Positions 50,816 through 62,026 of a stretch of DNA of 64,000 bases are shown one piece after another. How positions within the stretch are numbered: the stretch's first letter is position 1; the number at the start of each line of letters is the position of its first letter. The stretch covers positions 2,294,001-2,358,000 of the forward strand of contig JAQOOI010000021.1 in the NCBI GenBank assembly GCA_028554645.1, written 5' to 3'. Made by a program: the position numbers and the translations under genes. The notes beneath the pieces are model-generated. The model ran no database searches. It was given only the letters and a program-made list of their open reading frames with translations, and was not told the DNA's origin. The DNA comes from Omphalotus guepiniiformis. Lineage: Eukaryota; Basidiomycota; Agaricomycetes; Agaricales; Omphalotaceae.

Positions 50816-52629
50816 TGTTGCGTCAAAAAGCCTTTCAGTACTGAAATCTATCAGATTGAAGTAAATATGGAAGGTTCAAGCATTGGAAACTGAACATAAA
50901 GGACTAGAGTCACCCCAGACTGCTAGTTAAGACATGAAACATACTTGTACTCACAATACCTAAGTGTAGTGTTTGCTACAGTACTGAATCTGGTACTAAG
51001 CAACTGTGACCAATGGGTTATACAAAGAGATACTAGTTATGCCTCTCCAGATGTGTTGGAATTCCAATGTTCCATACCAGATTGAGTTGGTCAGACCCAC
51101 CCTCTAATAACTAGAGACTCTACCAAGTGTTGTTGACTGTAATCCAAGGGGTTGATGGATTTTCACTTCAATTGAACAACTATCTAAGTCCTTTGGACTG
51201 ATCAAAAGTTCCAGCTGGTCTGGCTAACTAAGTTGGCACTATAAGATTGAATGCTGAGAATATGGGCAATCTTAAAGATTGTATTACCAGAGAAATATTG
51301 TACATTGAGTACTATGTGGATATAATGTCACTGAGATGAAATGCCAATCTGTGTAATAATGGAAGTAGATTCAAAAGTTACATCTGCACAAAGGAGTTAG
51401 ATACTGAAAATGAGTATCTCTCTGGATCTGAGTATCTCTCTGAAATTCAGTAACCCTCTGAACTTGATGAAAGACAAAGGCGCTCTAATTGGAGGTCTTA
51501 GACGAAACTATGGGATAGAATACTGTCCTAGGAGAAGCTGAGAGCTATCCTAAACAAGAAATATAACCTGAGTACAAATCTGACCAAAAAGAGATGTATA
51601 GGGGTAAAACTTGAAATAAACAGTTACTGTACCTTACTGTGGCTGATAGAAACGATGAAGCAGGGTCTAGATAAGCTCTAGAGCTTCTACACAACTCCTA
51701 ATGCTGCCCTAGTAGAGGAGGATGTGCCAATTTTGGAGAAACTTATAGGGGACCAGATTTGCAATGCACTGAGGAGAATGTCACCTGTCAGGATACTGGT
51801 TGCTATTTACAGGATCTGGACCTTTATTTAGATACCCTGGGTACGCCCTAACACACCTAGAACGCGGACAAAGCGATATATTTCTGTTTTTATACCAATC
51901 TATACCCAAAGTTCCTTCATTTTGACTATCTAACTGGAAAATTACCTAGAAAACTACCTAAAAAGAATCCAATCTCTGCTCAATTGATACTTACTTACTT
52001 TTGACTCATTTACTGTTCAGATTACTCTTTTAATTTCGAGATATATGTTTGATTTTATGATTTAGTATATATAGCTTACAGAGTATCTATTTAGATTTTC
52101 TTAAGCAAGTACTGCCCAAAGCTACAAGCCAAAGCAGGAAAACCTTCTTAGACGAAATATAGCCTGGCTCTTTAGAGTTCAGTTCGAGAAATATCCAGTT
52201 GTGAAAACTTCTGTAAAGTCCCTTGTGGCAGATAAATTGAAAGAGATACTGAATCTTTGCTGAAACTACTGTTCTGTCTGTGCTGAATCTGCCTGCTGAA
52301 ACTGTCTGTGCTGCATCTGAAACTGTTCCCTGCATTGTCTGACCATTGGATCGAGTTTAAACATCGAGATTGATTGTCCTGATTCCCTCCTGAACCCTGA
52401 AAACCACCCTTACCTTCTGTCTGAATCTTGTGTTTTGAGATACCCTCTGCCATTTTTCACCCAGATTGAGATAAAGACATCTGTAACCCTGCAGATTCAA
52501 AGTTCAATTGTTGCGTCTAACTGTGCGGAATCTCTGACAACGCCAGTCACACCTCACCCTACATCATTTTGATTTGAGTTGGATTGTGCTCATTTGAGTA
52601 TCTCTCTCGTTCATTTCATAGTCACTACA
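50816..52629 (+). repeat. 5' LTR of element B
   Basis: 1814 bp, TGTTGCGTCAAAAAGCC...TAGTCACTACA. Related along its length to 24174-26019. It carries AGTTAGATACT (51394 onward) followed by GAGTATCTCTC repeats. Confidence 0.93.
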
Positions 52630-52649
52630 TCTGGAGCCCACCGCGAGGG
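52630..52649 (+). promoter_or_regulatory. putative primer-binding site of element B
   Basis: TC followed by TGGAGCCCACCGCGAGGG, identical to the site after the A LTR. Confidence 0.7.
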
Positions 52650-52802
52650 GTGGCTTTAGACTTGATAATTGAACTATCTGTGTATTTACACGTGTCTGGA
52701 AATAAATCTGGACTTTTTCTGTGTTGAACTTTGCCCTGTTCCTCACTTAGCAACAATTTCCTTGAAGTTGTTGAACCATCTATAAGTTTTATAACTTAGA
52801 GT

Positions 52803-54713
52803 TTGCTTGTCAAAATTAGCAGCTCACAGAGAAACACACGTCCTAGAAAGACTAAGAATTCTGAGAGAGCTGGAACAGAAGAATTGTCACTGAACCAGTC
52901 ATCCAGAAGGAAAAGTTCCAAAGGAAAAGAGAGAGAAGTTATACCTGAACCAGATTCAAGTTCCCTTTCGTCTCTTTCGTCCCTAAGTACGATTCCTGAA
53001 CGGAATACACCTCCAGATTTATCTGAACTCTCAGCTAGATACAAGAAAAATAAGAGGAACTTTGTTAACAGTCCTCAATATTTTGCCTTGACACATAAAA
53101 GAATCCCTGTTAAAATAATAAGGAACCCGAGAAACAATATGTCTACTCATGACAATGCTACTGGGAATGAAGCTCCCCAACAACAAGGACCTACCCAAGG
53201 ACATGTTGAGATGGAAGAGATCTTCATTTTTGGAAATGCAACAGGAATGCAGATTCCTGTTCCTGCAGCTAAAGAGTTGCAAAATGAGAAACTACCTAAA
53301 GTCTCTAAGCAGGCCCCCATCTTCGATAAGAAACATCCATCTGAATTGGTTGCATGGTTGGCAGAGCTGGAAGGCATCTTTGTGTCAACCGGAACTAAAA
53401 CAGATGCGGCTAAAGTGATGTTGGCACTCAGATATATGGAGTTCCATACCCGTGAAGAGTTTCAACGGCTTCAAGCTGTTAAAGATTTGGATTGGGATGC
53501 TTTCAAAGAGGCATTAATGAAAAATTTCCCTGAATCTGCAGATAGAGGACTGGGATCTAGACAAAGATTGTATGCTATCATTGATGCATATAAGCTCATA
53601 GTGCTTGGTGCTATTCAGAAACTAATGGCATTTAAAAGAGAGTATGAGATTGAGTATGAGAAACTATCTTCTGGTACTACACCTGTAGTATCAAACTCAG
53701 AAGCTGTAGCTGGTTTCTTGAGTGCACTAGATGAACCCTTCAGAAGGAAACTTCTGGACCGCTTAGAAAACAAAGTGATCAATGGCCACTTACAAGTTCA
53801 GAGAGAGGATGACCCTTTTACTCTGAAAGATGTAATGTCTGAGGCTGAAAAACTCTGTTCTGTAAAAAGAGCAGGGGGATACAACTTTGGTTTATTCTTG
53901 AATGGTCCAAATCTGGCAGAAGGATACTCTAGGATACTCCCAACAACTGAGCAGAATGCTACAAGGAAGTTATATGATCCTTACCAAGTAGCATCTACTG
54001 TGAAGTCAGAACCAGATCAGTGGGCGATGAAATTGTCTGCAACAGTGGATAGTCACCAGAACCAGTTTAACCAGATTAGACAAGCCCAGGAAACGAATCT
54101 GGCAGCTCTTGCAAAGCTATCTGAGACAGTTGCTAACTTGGCAAAAATGACCCAAGCAACTTCTAGCTCAGTTAGGATGAACATGAATGCTCCAAATTCC
54201 CAATCTGGACCTGGAATGAACTCTAATGGACACAATAGTGTACAAAGATCGTCCCAGATGTCATCTGTGAATAACAATACTCATGCTGACTCCAATTGCT
54301 ATATGTGTGACGAGCCTGGACATAGATCTATGGACTGTCCACATCAACTTAGATTTATCAGGTTGGGGTGGATGATCAAGAATAGTGCTGGTAAATGGGC
54401 ATTGAAAGATGGAGTATATTGGCCAAGAGCTGATCCGTCTGATACTCGGTCTAAGAAAGAGAAGATTGAGGAAATTGCCAAAAGACATGGATGGGAACAA
54501 CCTTCCTCTCATGTTGACCAGAACTTGTATGCTTTTGAAGATGAGGATTCGGCTATAGCAGGTCCCTCTCAAAGTAGTTCATTAGATGCTATCAACAGCC
54601 TTGTTGCTCAATTCAGTCAGGTTTGCAATACTTTGCAGAATCTGGCACCAGCAGCTAAATCTGAAACTAAGCAGATTTTGAAACGAGAAAACAACTCTGA
54701 GTCGAAAAACTAG
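52803..54713 (+). CDS. gag: gag of element B, with ATG-less N-terminal extension
   Basis: The frame opens after TAG 52797-52799. The first ATG is at 53139, preceding GNEAPQQQGPTQ. The 112 codons before it are coding by homology with A (LVKIS, TKNSERAG, then a Ser/Lys-rich stretch and a conserved PEPDS/PEPES). No ATG occurs in any frame between the LTR end and 53139. Capsid-like core with LPKVSKQAPIFD and NFPESAD; CCHC knuckle CYMCDEPGHRSMDC (residues 499-512 counted from 52803). It ends TCG AAA AAC TAG. Translation may begin at TTG 52803 or another non-AUG codon, with the ATG giving a shorter form. Confidence 0.9.
   Translation: MLVKISSSQRNTRPRKTKNSERAGTEELSLNQSSRRKSSKGKEREVIPEPDSSSLSSLSSLSTIPERNTPPDLSELSARYKKNKRNFVNSPQYFALTHKRIPVKIIRNPRNNMSTHDNATGNEAPQQQGPTQGHVEMEEIFIFGNATGMQIPVPAAKELQNEKLPKVSKQAPIFDKKHPSELVAWLAELEGIFVSTGTKTDAAKVMLALRYMEFHTREEFQRLQAVKDLDWDAFKEALMKNFPESADRGLGSRQRLYAIIDAYKLIVLGAIQKLMAFKREYEIEYEKLSSGTTPVVSNSEAVAGFLSALDEPFRRKLLDRLENKVINGHLQVQREDDPFTLKDVMSEAEKLCSVKRAGGYNFGLFLNGPNLAEGYSRILPTTEQNATRKLYDPYQVASTVKSEPDQWAMKLSATVDSHQNQFNQIRQAQETNLAALAKLSETVANLAKMTQATSSSVRMNMNAPNSQSGPGMNSNGHNSVQRSSQMSSVNNNTHADSNCYMCDEPGHRSMDCPHQLRFIRLGWMIKNSAGKWALKDGVYWPRADPSDTRSKKEKIEEIAKRHGWEQPSSHVDQNLYAFEDEDSAIAGPSQSSSLDAINSLVAQFSQVCNTLQNLAPAAKSETKQILKRENNSESKN
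54704..54710 (+). promoter_or_regulatory. -1 frameshift site, gag to protease (element B)
   Basis: G AAA AAC immediately before TAG (54711-54713); the protease frame continues from CTA at 54710. Confidence 0.6.
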
Positions 54714-56119
54714 AGTTTCCAATGAAGGAGATTGGTGAAGAAGCTGTATATACTCAGAATCCTTCTCACAAAACAGGTCAATCTCCTGAGGAAAATAAAC
54801 TTGTAAAGAAAAAGAGAGTTGAAGTGTTACTACCTACACTAAGACCATCTGAAAGGGAGAAATACAGACCCCCTGCTATGAGAAGAGAGCCCGTTCGTTT
54901 TGAACTACCCGTTGATTCTGACACTGAGGAGATTGAATCTCCCTCTGAAAATAACAACGATGTTGCACGGAGAGTATCTAACCGTCCGTTTGATCATGTA
55001 AAGGCAATAGATAGGCCACCTATACCAAAGGGAATGCCTGTAGGGAGCCAGAACAAGTCAAATGAGACTGAAGGAGCTCAATCTGGAACTAAAGATGGAA
55101 TGAATATTGACACAAGGAATGCTATTGTATACACAAAGCCTCCACGTAAATCTGAGCCTGATTTCAAGCTTAGAAACTCACTATTCAAACCGGGTCTAGC
55201 AGAAGAAATTGCAGACAAAATCTTTAGATCTGAGATAGATATAAGTAGTGGGGACCTCATTGCTATATCTCCGGCACTTCAGAAGATTATGCAGAGAAAA
55301 TTGAAGAACAACAGGGTGTATAAGCGGCCTGTAAAGGCTTTTGTTCATGAAGTAAGGGATGAAGATGATCCTGATGGTATTCTACCAGAAGAAGATGTCA
55401 ATCTGGTACAGGCAAATTATATGGTCTTTATTGAAGATATGGCCTATGAAAGGGAAGATGTGTTTATTGTCCTAGATGAAGACACAGATGACCTTAAGAA
55501 AGGCTCAGTGGTACACAAGGATGTTGTGGACCAGTATCAGAAAGATGTACCTCCAGATGAGAGGAACAAGATCATTATAGTAGCCAGCCAGACTGACAGT
55601 CTAAAGGCAATCTACCCAAAGATTAATCACTCTGATCAACAAGTTGAGACAGTAGTTGATAGTGGTTCTCAAATCGTGTCCATGGATACAAGAGTAGCTA
55701 TTGGACTTGGTTTAAGATGGGACCCAGAGACTGTGATCCATATGCAAAGTGCAAATGGTCAATTACAGGCTACTAGGGGACTAGCAAGAAATGTACCATT
55801 TACCTTTGGAGAAATAACTATCTATATGCAGATTCACATAATAGATAAAGTGCCTTATGATGTTCTTTTGGGAAGACCATTTGATGTGTTAACAAGCAGT
55901 GTAGTCAGAAACTTTGAAACTGGAGAACAAGAGATCACCATTACAGATCCAAACAGTGGAATGAAGTGTACAATGGGAACATATGACAGAGGTAGAGGAA
56001 TTAAGGTTAAACCTATTCCTGGTGAACCAAAGCTTGTCCCAGAAACACAGAAATCTGCGAGTGTCCCTGTGAAAAATGAGGGAGACTCTCAAAATTTTCA
56101 TCGGACCTCAATGAACTGA
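54710..56119 (+). CDS. pro: aspartic protease domain protein (pro) of element B
   Basis: First Met 54722 (465 aa). Catalytic VDSGSQI with Asp at residue 313, exactly as in A. LLGRPFDV and GMKCTMGTYDRGRG follow. The N-terminal half is rich in Lys/Glu/Pro with RPFDHVKAIDRPPIPKG, matching RPFDRVEPLQRDPIPS in A. Intact; it lies between two slip sites, in the -1 frame from gag and the +1 frame from pol. Confidence 0.88.
   Translation, partial: LEFPMKEIGEEAVYTQNPSHKTGQSPEENKLVKKKRVEVLLPTLRPSEREKYRPPAMRREPVRFELPVDSDTEEIESPSENNNDVARRVSNRPFDHVKAIDRPPIPKGMPVGSQNKSNETEGAQSGTKDGMNIDTRNAIVYTKPPRKSEPDFKLRNSLFKPGLAEEIADKIFRSEIDISSGDLIAISPALQKIMQRKLKNNRVYKRPVKAFVHEVRDEDDPDGILPEEDVNLVQANYMVFIEDMAYEREDVFIVLDEDTDDLKKGSVVHKDVVDQYQKDVPPDERNKIIIVASQTDSLKAIYPKINHSDQQVETVVDSGSQIVSMDTRVAIGLGLRWDPETVIHMQSANGQLQATRGLARNVPFTFGEITIYMQIHIIDKVPYDVLLGRPFDVLTSSVVRNFETGEQEITITDPNSGMKCTMGTYDRGRGIKVKPIPGEPKLVPETQKSASVPVKNEGDSQNFHRTSMN
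56092..56098 (+). promoter_or_regulatory. -1 frameshift site, protease to pol (element B)
   Basis: A AAT TTT in the protease frame (CAA AAT TTT CAT), 18 bases before the protease stop. ACCTC downstream can pair with GAGGT in the conserved CAGGGAGAGGTAGCT. Confidence 0.7.
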
Positions 56120-59100
56120 TAAGAGATCAGGGAGAGGTAGCTGTTTGTATTGAAATGGATGAAGATGGCAATGCCACAATTGCTGGATATAAGCTGCCAG
56201 ACAATGAATTGTTTTCAGAACCTGAAAAGGCTGAGGCATTTGTGTTTGCAGCTGAATCCATCATAAGAGAAGACGATATAGCGGCTGCAGATTCGGTTAG
56301 ATCGTATTTAAATCGGTCTGTAGACTCAGAAAAGAAACAAGTGTTCTGTACCTGGCGAGAAAATTTAAATTTGAATTCAAAAGAGCACTTAGATACTCAG
56401 AATTCAGACTTAGATACTTGCACGGTACTTAATCACACTTCGGAACCCGCATCTGGAACTGAAAAGAGGATGAATAAGGGTAAAACGGTCAAAAGAGAAC
56501 CGAAACCAGTCCAATCTTCAAGACCCAGATGGAGTAGAGATAAGAATGGCAACAAAATGGCCAGATTGGTGACTGTTTTGGCTTCTAGAAAGTACAAACC
56601 AGTTGCTATTAAGGTCAAACCTGTTAAAGCTACCTTACCTGCGGAGTTCCGGATTGAGAGAAAAATAATTGGAGATCCGTTAAAAGATATGCCTGAGTTA
56701 CCTACTCATCCTCCAGATTTCACTCCTGGTGAGAGGTACTCTCAAGAAAGAAAAGAAATTGTAGACAAGAATCATAATGAAGGTTTCTTATGGCCTGAAG
56801 AAATGAAACTTGTACACCATCTTATGAAAGTCCAAGAAAAAGCATTTGCATGGGAAGCATCTGAAGGAGGAACCTTTAATACAGAGTTCTTTCCTCCAGT
56901 AAAGTTTCCAGTGTTACCACACACTCCTTGGGTAGAAAGGAATATTCCTATACCTCCAGGGATCTATGATCAAGTGTGTAAAATGATTAAGGACAAAATA
57001 GATGCTGGTGTATATGAGCCTTCTAGTTCATCCTATAGATCCAGATGGTTCTGTGTCTTAAAGAAAGATGGAAAAAGCTTAAGATTGGTCCATAGTTTAG
57101 AACCACTCAATAAAGTGACTATTCAACATTCAGGAATTCCTCCTGCAACTGCAGATATAGCTAGAAGCTTCTCTGGAAGAGCATGTTTGGGATTACTGGA
57201 TATCTTTGTTGGGTATGATGAGAGGCTGGTTGATGAAAGTTCAAGAGATCTTACAACCTTCCAAACACCTTTTGGCCCACATAGATTAGTGAAGTTACCT
57301 ATGGGTTGGACAAACTCTGTCCCTATCTATCATGATGATGTTACATATATCTTCAGAGATGAAATTCCACATGTAACTAAACCTTACATTGATGATGTAC
57401 CAGTAAAAGGGCCTGTCAGCAGATATGAAACTGCAGATGGAGGTTATGAAACTATCCCTGAAAATTCTGGCATCAGAAGATTTGTGTGGGAGCATCTGCA
57501 GAATATGAACAGAATTGTGCAAAGAATGAAACATGCTGGTGGTACCTTTGCAGGTACTAAAGCTTTTATCTGTGTAGCTGAAGGAGATGTTGTTGGACAT
57601 CATGTCAGTTATGAAGGAGAAAAGCCAGTGGAAAGGCTAGCTGAAGTTGTCCTGACTTGTGATGCATCAAAATGGTCTGAGAAGAAAGATATCCGGTCAT
57701 TTTTGGGCACTGCTGGTCAGATGAGGATGTTCATAAAGGATTATGCCAAGAAAGCAAAACCTTTGACAATCTTAACTGGAGATGTACCTTTTCAAATGGG
57801 TCCTGCAGAACTGGAAGCTGTAGAAATGATTAAAGATGGGATCAGAAATGCTCTGGCACTTCGTCCTATTGACTATGATTTAAGTACTGGAATCACCCTT
57901 TCAGTAGATACTTCCTGGATGGCAGTAGGTTTCCAACTATATCAGAGAGACCCTGCAGATTCAAAGAAAAAGTTCTACAACTGGATGGGTTCCGTTACTT
58001 TAAATGAAAGAGAAGCAAGGTTTTCTCAACCCAAGAGAGAACTATATGGCTTGATGTTGGCCTTACAACAAACATATTACCAGACATATGGATGTAGGGA
58101 TCTTACTGTGGAAACAGATGCAAGCTATATTAAAGGAATGCTTGACAAACCCAGTAGTGGTCCCAATGCAACTATAAACAGATGGATTGAAGAAATAAGG
58201 AAGTTCCACTTCACCTTGGTACACATCAAGGGCACTGAACATAAGGGACCAGATGGACTATCTAGACCACCTAGAGGAACCATACCAACTGAAAGAGCGG
58301 CATCTAGAGATCCGGATTCATTTGTTGATGAAGATGATGGTCTGCCGGTGAAATTCAGAATGGGAGATGGTGAATCTGAGGTACCCTTTGATTTTGAAGC
58401 CTTTAAAGATGAAATAGATACTCGAGGTGGTTACTTGCAGGAAGTTGCAAAGTCAATAGACGACTTTGAGGACGATTTGCAAGAAGCTCTTGAAGAAGAA
58501 CGTCACTTGAATTCCATTAGAGAGCTGTTAGCAATTCAACATCCAGTATCTAACTCGATGTTGCAGTTTGCACAGACCTTGGTTATACCTGAAGGAGGTA
58601 CTGAATGGAAACATGAACACCCATATAGAGAGGATCACAGATCTGCATCTACAAAGGAACTGGATGAACAACTCGACCTAATCAAAGATTGGTACCTGCA
58701 GGGCAATCAGCCTCTAGCTCACCTAGGTGAGACTGCTATGAAAAAGTTCATTTCCAGGGCTGTAAAGTTCTTTGTAGACAGAGATGGGAGACTCTATAGA
58801 AGGAATGATGATACAGGAGGCCAGCATAGACTGGTTGTGCCTAAAGAGAAAAGGATGTACATGATGCATGCTGCTCATGACCATCTGGGACATAAAGGAA
58901 TGTTTGCAACAAAAGCTCTCATAGAGAAGCGTTTTTGGTGGCCAGATTTGAATGGAGATGTCAATTGGTTTGTCAAATCCTGCCAAATCTGCCAGAACCG
59001 AAAATTAGAATTGTTGAAGATTCCTCCCACTCTTACACACACTCCCTCCCTGTTTCAGAAGATTCATGTGGATGTATTTAAAGTATCACCTCCAAGTAAT

Positions 59101-60198
59101 GGTTGCAAGGATGTTGTACATGGCAGATGTGCACTCTCATCCTGGTCTGAAGGAAGAGCCTTAAGATCTGACAATGCTAGATCATTGGGGGAATGGTTCT
59201 TTGATGATATTATATGCAGATGGGGATGTCCGGATGAAGTAGTAACTGATAATGCACCCCAGATGCGAGCTATGCTTAAATGGCTAGAAGATAAATATGG
59301 AATTAAAGGAATTACTATATCTCCTTACAATTCCCAAGCAAATGGCAAGATTGAGAGAGCCCACTTTGACATTAGAACTGCCTTGGCAAAAGCTACAGGT
59401 GGAGATCTAAAGAGATGGTGGTGGTTTCTCAAACATGTCTTCTGGGCAGATAGAATTACAGCTAGAAAAGGACTTGGATGTTCACCATACTTCCTTGTTA
59501 CTGGAGCTGAACCTATCCTACCCTTGGATATTGTTGAATCTACATGGTTAGTGAAACTTCCAGATAGAATCTTGACATATGAGGAACTTATTGGCTACAG
59601 AGCTCAAGCTCTAGCTAAGCATAGAACCCATGTGCAGGAGATGATATCTAGAATTGATACAACCAAGAAAGAGACTCTTAGACAATATGAAGAAGAATAC
59701 AGAAATGTTATCAGAGACTTTGATTTCAAACCTGGTACACTTATACAAGTCAGAAATACACAAGTTGAGAAGAACTTGGACAGAAAGATGTATCCTAGAT
59801 ACCTGGGACCCATGATTGTAATAAGGAGAACCAAAGGGGGATCCTACATTGTGGCCCAGATGGATGGTACAGTGCTCAGAGAAAAGGTTGCTGCCTTCAG
59901 AGTGCTACCCCATGTAGCTAGATATGAACCAATTGAACTGCCTGAGAACATTCATGAACTTATAGACCTAACTAGTGAACAGCTAGAAGAGATGGTCAAT
60001 GATAACAATGAGTTAGACTCTGAACTTGAGAGAGATTACATCTTTGACAGTATTCCTCAACTGAGAATTCCTGCTGAAGATGAAGATCTTGATGAGTCCA
60101 GTGATGAAGAACTACAATCTGCAAACGATGCAGATGAAGAAGAACCAGATTGGGACGCTCCAGTCCAGACCAGGTCTCAATCTTCACAAAATAAATGA
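56098..60198 (+). CDS. pol: pol of element B: reverse transcriptase, RNase H, integrase
   Basis: Open from the codon after slippage; 1347 aa from the first Met at 56155. An additional Ser/Lys-rich insert of about 60 residues lies near the N-terminus compared with A. It contains two copies of the family word (CTTAGATACT, 56388 and 56410). RT YIDD at residues 411-414; RNase H AVDTSWMAVGF and ETDASY (one Ala/Ser difference, SVDTSW, at the first motif); integrase HHCC, Asp in HVDVFKV, Asp in VTDNAPQ and Glu in GKIERAHF; GPY/F-like [17 protein letters not shown]; tail DYIFDSIPQLR ... EEPDWDAPVQTRS. Intact. Its integrase half is the parent-like version of the decayed copy at 881-2660. Confidence 0.95.
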   Translation, partial: SSDLNELIRDQGEVAVCIEMDEDGNATIAGYKLPDNELFSEPEKAEAFVFAAESIIREDDIAAADSVRSYLNRSVDSEKKQVFCTWRENLNLNSKEHLDTQNSDLDTCTVLNHTSEPASGTEKRMNKGKTVKREPKPVQSSRPRWSRDKNGNKMARLVTVLASRKYKPVAIKVKPVKATLPAEFRIERKIIGDPLKDMPELPTHPPDFTPGERYSQERKEIVDKNHNEGFLWPEEMKLVHHLMKVQEKAFAWEASEGGTFNTEFFPPVKFPVLPHTPWVERNIPIPPGIYDQVCKMIKDKIDAGVYEPSSSSYRSRWFCVLKKDGKSLRLVHSLEPLNKVTIQHSGIPPATADIARSFSGRACLGLLDIFVGYDERLVDESSRDLTTFQTPFGPHRLVKLPMGWTNSVPIYHDDVTYIFRDEIPHVTKPYIDDVPVKGPVSRYETADGGYETIPENSGIRRFVWEHLQNMNRIVQRMKHAGGTFAGTKAFICVAEGDVVGHHVSYEGEKPVERLAEVVLTCDASKWSEKKDIRSFLGTAGQMRMFIKDYAKKAKPLTILTGDVPFQMGPAELEAVEMIKDGIRNALALRPIDYDLSTGITLSVDTSWMAVGFQLYQRDPADSKKKFYNWMGSVTLNEREARFSQPKRELYGLMLALQQTYYQTYGCRDLTVETDASYIKGMLDKPSSGPNATINRWIEEIRKFHFTLVHIKGTEHKGPDGLSRPPRGTIPTERAASRDPDSFVDEDDGLPVKFRMGDGESEVPFDFEAFKDEIDTRGGYLQEVAKSIDDFEDDLQEALEEERHLNSIRELLAIQHPVSNSMLQFAQTLVIPEGGTEWKHEHPYREDHRSASTKELDEQLDLIKDWYLQGNQPLAHLGETAMKKFISRAVKFFVDRDGRLYRRNDDTGGQHRLVVPKEKRMYMMHAAHDHLGHKGMFATKALIEKRFWWPDLNGDVNWFVKSCQICQNRKLELLKIPPTLTHTPSLFQKIHVDVFKVSPPSNGCKDVVHGRCALSSWSEGRALRSDNARSLGEWFFDDIICRWGCPDEVVTDNAPQMRAMLKWLEDKYGIKGITISPYNSQANGKIERAHFDIRTALAKATGGDLKRWWWFLKHVFWADRITARKGLGCSPYFLVTGAEPILPLDIVESTWLVKLPDRILTYEELIGYRAQALAKHRTHVQEMISRIDTTKKETLRQYEEEYRNVIRDFDFKPGTLIQVRNTQVEKNLDRKMYPRYLGPMIVIRRTKGGSYIVAQMDGTVLREKVAAFRVLPHVARYEPIELPENIHELIDLTSEQLEEMVNDNNELDSELERDYIFDSIPQLRIPAEDEDLDESSDEELQSANDADEEEPDWDAPVQTRSQSSQNK

Positions 60199-60399
60199 TA
60201 AACACACTATATTTGAACAAAGTAAGAGATAGACACTGAAAAGTGACTACCTAACTGCAGATGAAAGTAAAAAGTGGGTAACAGTAGTATGCACTACTAA
60301 GATAAACATAAAGGGTGTCTGAGGATGTCCTATACGATGTACCAATACCGTGTAAACTGCCCATAAATGATACTGAGATGTCCAGATGTAACATTAAAG
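60199..60399. other. convergent spacer between pol and gene X (element B)
   Basis: No gene. It corresponds to 2664-2861. Confidence 0.5.
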
Positions 60400-61793
60400 T
60401 CAGAAAATGTCTGCAGATGGGAAGGCATGGAAAGGAGCTGGATCATCAGCAGTACCGGGACCAGACTCCAAGGGACTCTGGTTGGCCCTGTAAGCCTTCT
60501 CCTTCTGTCTTCGGAGCAATTCCAGACGGGAAAACTCCTTGTAGGCGAATCTGTACTGAGAATGATGATACTGAATGGCATGTTGATGAACACTGAGTTC
60601 TGTCTTCAAGAAGTTGGAAATTGATTGAAGAACCTCAGGAGAGAAGTGGTCCAAGTCCATGAAAGGGAACAGAGCAGTGATACGAGTCACAATCTCTTCT
60701 CCACTCTCCCGGAGTTTGCGCTCATCTGCAGGATAATTGAGTTAGATACTCGAAAAAGCCGCAGATTGGGTGACTACTCACGGTCTGTCTCCTCTCTAAG
60801 GTTGACGATTGGGTTCTCAATACGAGGCTTCTTCATGACAATCACCTTGTGGGGCTCAGGAATAGGTTCATTCTACACAAACATTTATAGTCAGTACATG
60901 AAACTGCATGAATATCTCCAGATGGAACTAAAAACTTACATCTTTGGGTCCAACTGAGGTAGCCTGCAAAGTTACCATGGTACATCAGTCTAGAGAAACG
61001 AATAAACAGTTCTGAACATAAATCTGCTTACCCTTGGAGAAGTGATTACTACTTTTTCCTTGGAAGACTTATGAACTGTGGTAGTAGTGGAAGAACCTTT
61101 GGTCTTGTCCTTGCTAGAGTCCTTGTTATCCTTATTGGGAGCGTGGATTGACGCAGAGAGCCCAAGAGAAGGTCCATCTGCCATCTAAGAAAAGAAAGAC
61201 CATGTTGAGATTTGAGTTAGGTACTCAGGAGTTAGATACTTACAGTAACGTCTCCGTCACCAGTAATGACCTCAATCTCTTCATCGTCATCATCGTCATC
61301 CTCAATAAGTTCGGGAGTTTTAGCTGGCTACACACCGATAGGCAGTTAGATACTCGAAATGAGAGGGATGGTCAATAAAAACGTACTTTGCGCTTCTTAG
61401 ATCCGCTGAGAGTCTCTCTGCGCTTTGCCAAGTCGTCCCGGAAAGCTTTAATGGCGGAGAAAGTGTCAGGTTCACCTACAGATGGGAACTTCTTGACTGC
61501 ATCTGCGACCAGATTGACACCTTTGTCGAACAAAGTGAACGCTTCCTCGGACTTAGCAACTGCATATGCAGGAAGAGACTTCTTCTGTAATAAGAAATCA
61601 AGTTAGATACTGGACCTGGAATCAAAGATTGAACATTTACAAGATGACTAGCAAGGGCTGTAATAAGCATCCCAAGCAGTTCAGTATCCGCATCTTTGGC
61701 CTCCATGGCTCCAGTAGCTCGAGAAAGATATCGCTGCGTTGTGGCAACCCACTCAGGACGCTCAGGCCAAGTCTTGGGACCTTTAGGGGCCAT
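60400..61793 (-). CDS. antisense accessory gene X of element B (seven exons, 342 aa)
   Basis: Exons in transcript order: 61793-61641, 61584-61387, 61327-61244, 61184-61032, 60963-60940 (24-nt microexon), 60872-60782 and 60725-60400; total 1029 nt in frame. N-terminus MAPKGPKTWPERPEW, ITALASHL; basic-acidic pair GSKKRK and EDDDDDDEE; GLSASIHAPN; Lys/Ser/Thr-rich segment; KVIVMKKPRIENPIVNLREE; core FPFMDLDHFSPEVLQSI followed by an H/Y-rich helix; Pro-rich tail. Homologous to X of A and C. Four of six introns carry the family word AGTTAGATACT on the opposite strand. A TATAAAAG box sits about 100 bp upstream. Function unknown. Confidence 0.82.
60739..61612 (+). repeat. dispersed family B word AGTTAGATACT in gene X introns
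   Basis: Copies at 60739-60751, 61229-61240, 61343-61355 and 61600-61612, with a variant GAGTTAGGTACTC at 61214. Other exact copies lie at 3201, 3676, 3699, 3814, 4071, 4736, 24753, 24783, 51394 and 62265, all on the + strand and all within family B sequence. Confidence 0.8.
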
Positions 61794-61888
61794 AACTGTA
61801 AAATGTAGAGATAGAGAAATGATAAAAGTGGAGGGGTTGTAGAACCAAGGGATAGATGGTGCTGAGTCGTTCTGAATCTGCGCTGCAC

Positions 61889-61896
61889 CTTTTATA
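61889..61896 (-). promoter_or_regulatory. TATA box of gene X (element B)
   Basis: TATAAAAG on the - strand, about 100 bp before the X ATG; conserved in A, B' and nearly so in C. Confidence 0.55.
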
Positions 61897-61987
61897 TCTG
61901 GTCTACCCCGTCTAAATCTGCAAGTTGGTCATTACTCCTATGCTGTTCAAACAGGCACAATGAGGCCTAGCCAGCGTAGCAGATTGA

Positions 61988-62026
61988 TCAACGGGGACGT
62001 TGAAGTTAATTTTACTTGGGGGGAGA
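61988..62026 (+). promoter_or_regulatory. internal hairpin plus second polypurine tract of element B
   Basis: TCAAC, loop GGGGAC, GTTGA (61988-62003), then ATTTTACTTGGGGGGAGA (62009-62026). Same position relative to X as in A and C. Confidence 0.65.

Noticed and set aside
50816..50826. TTG start for element C gag within the B LTR
   Set aside because: The codons are LTR sequence; gag of C simply runs into the insertion.
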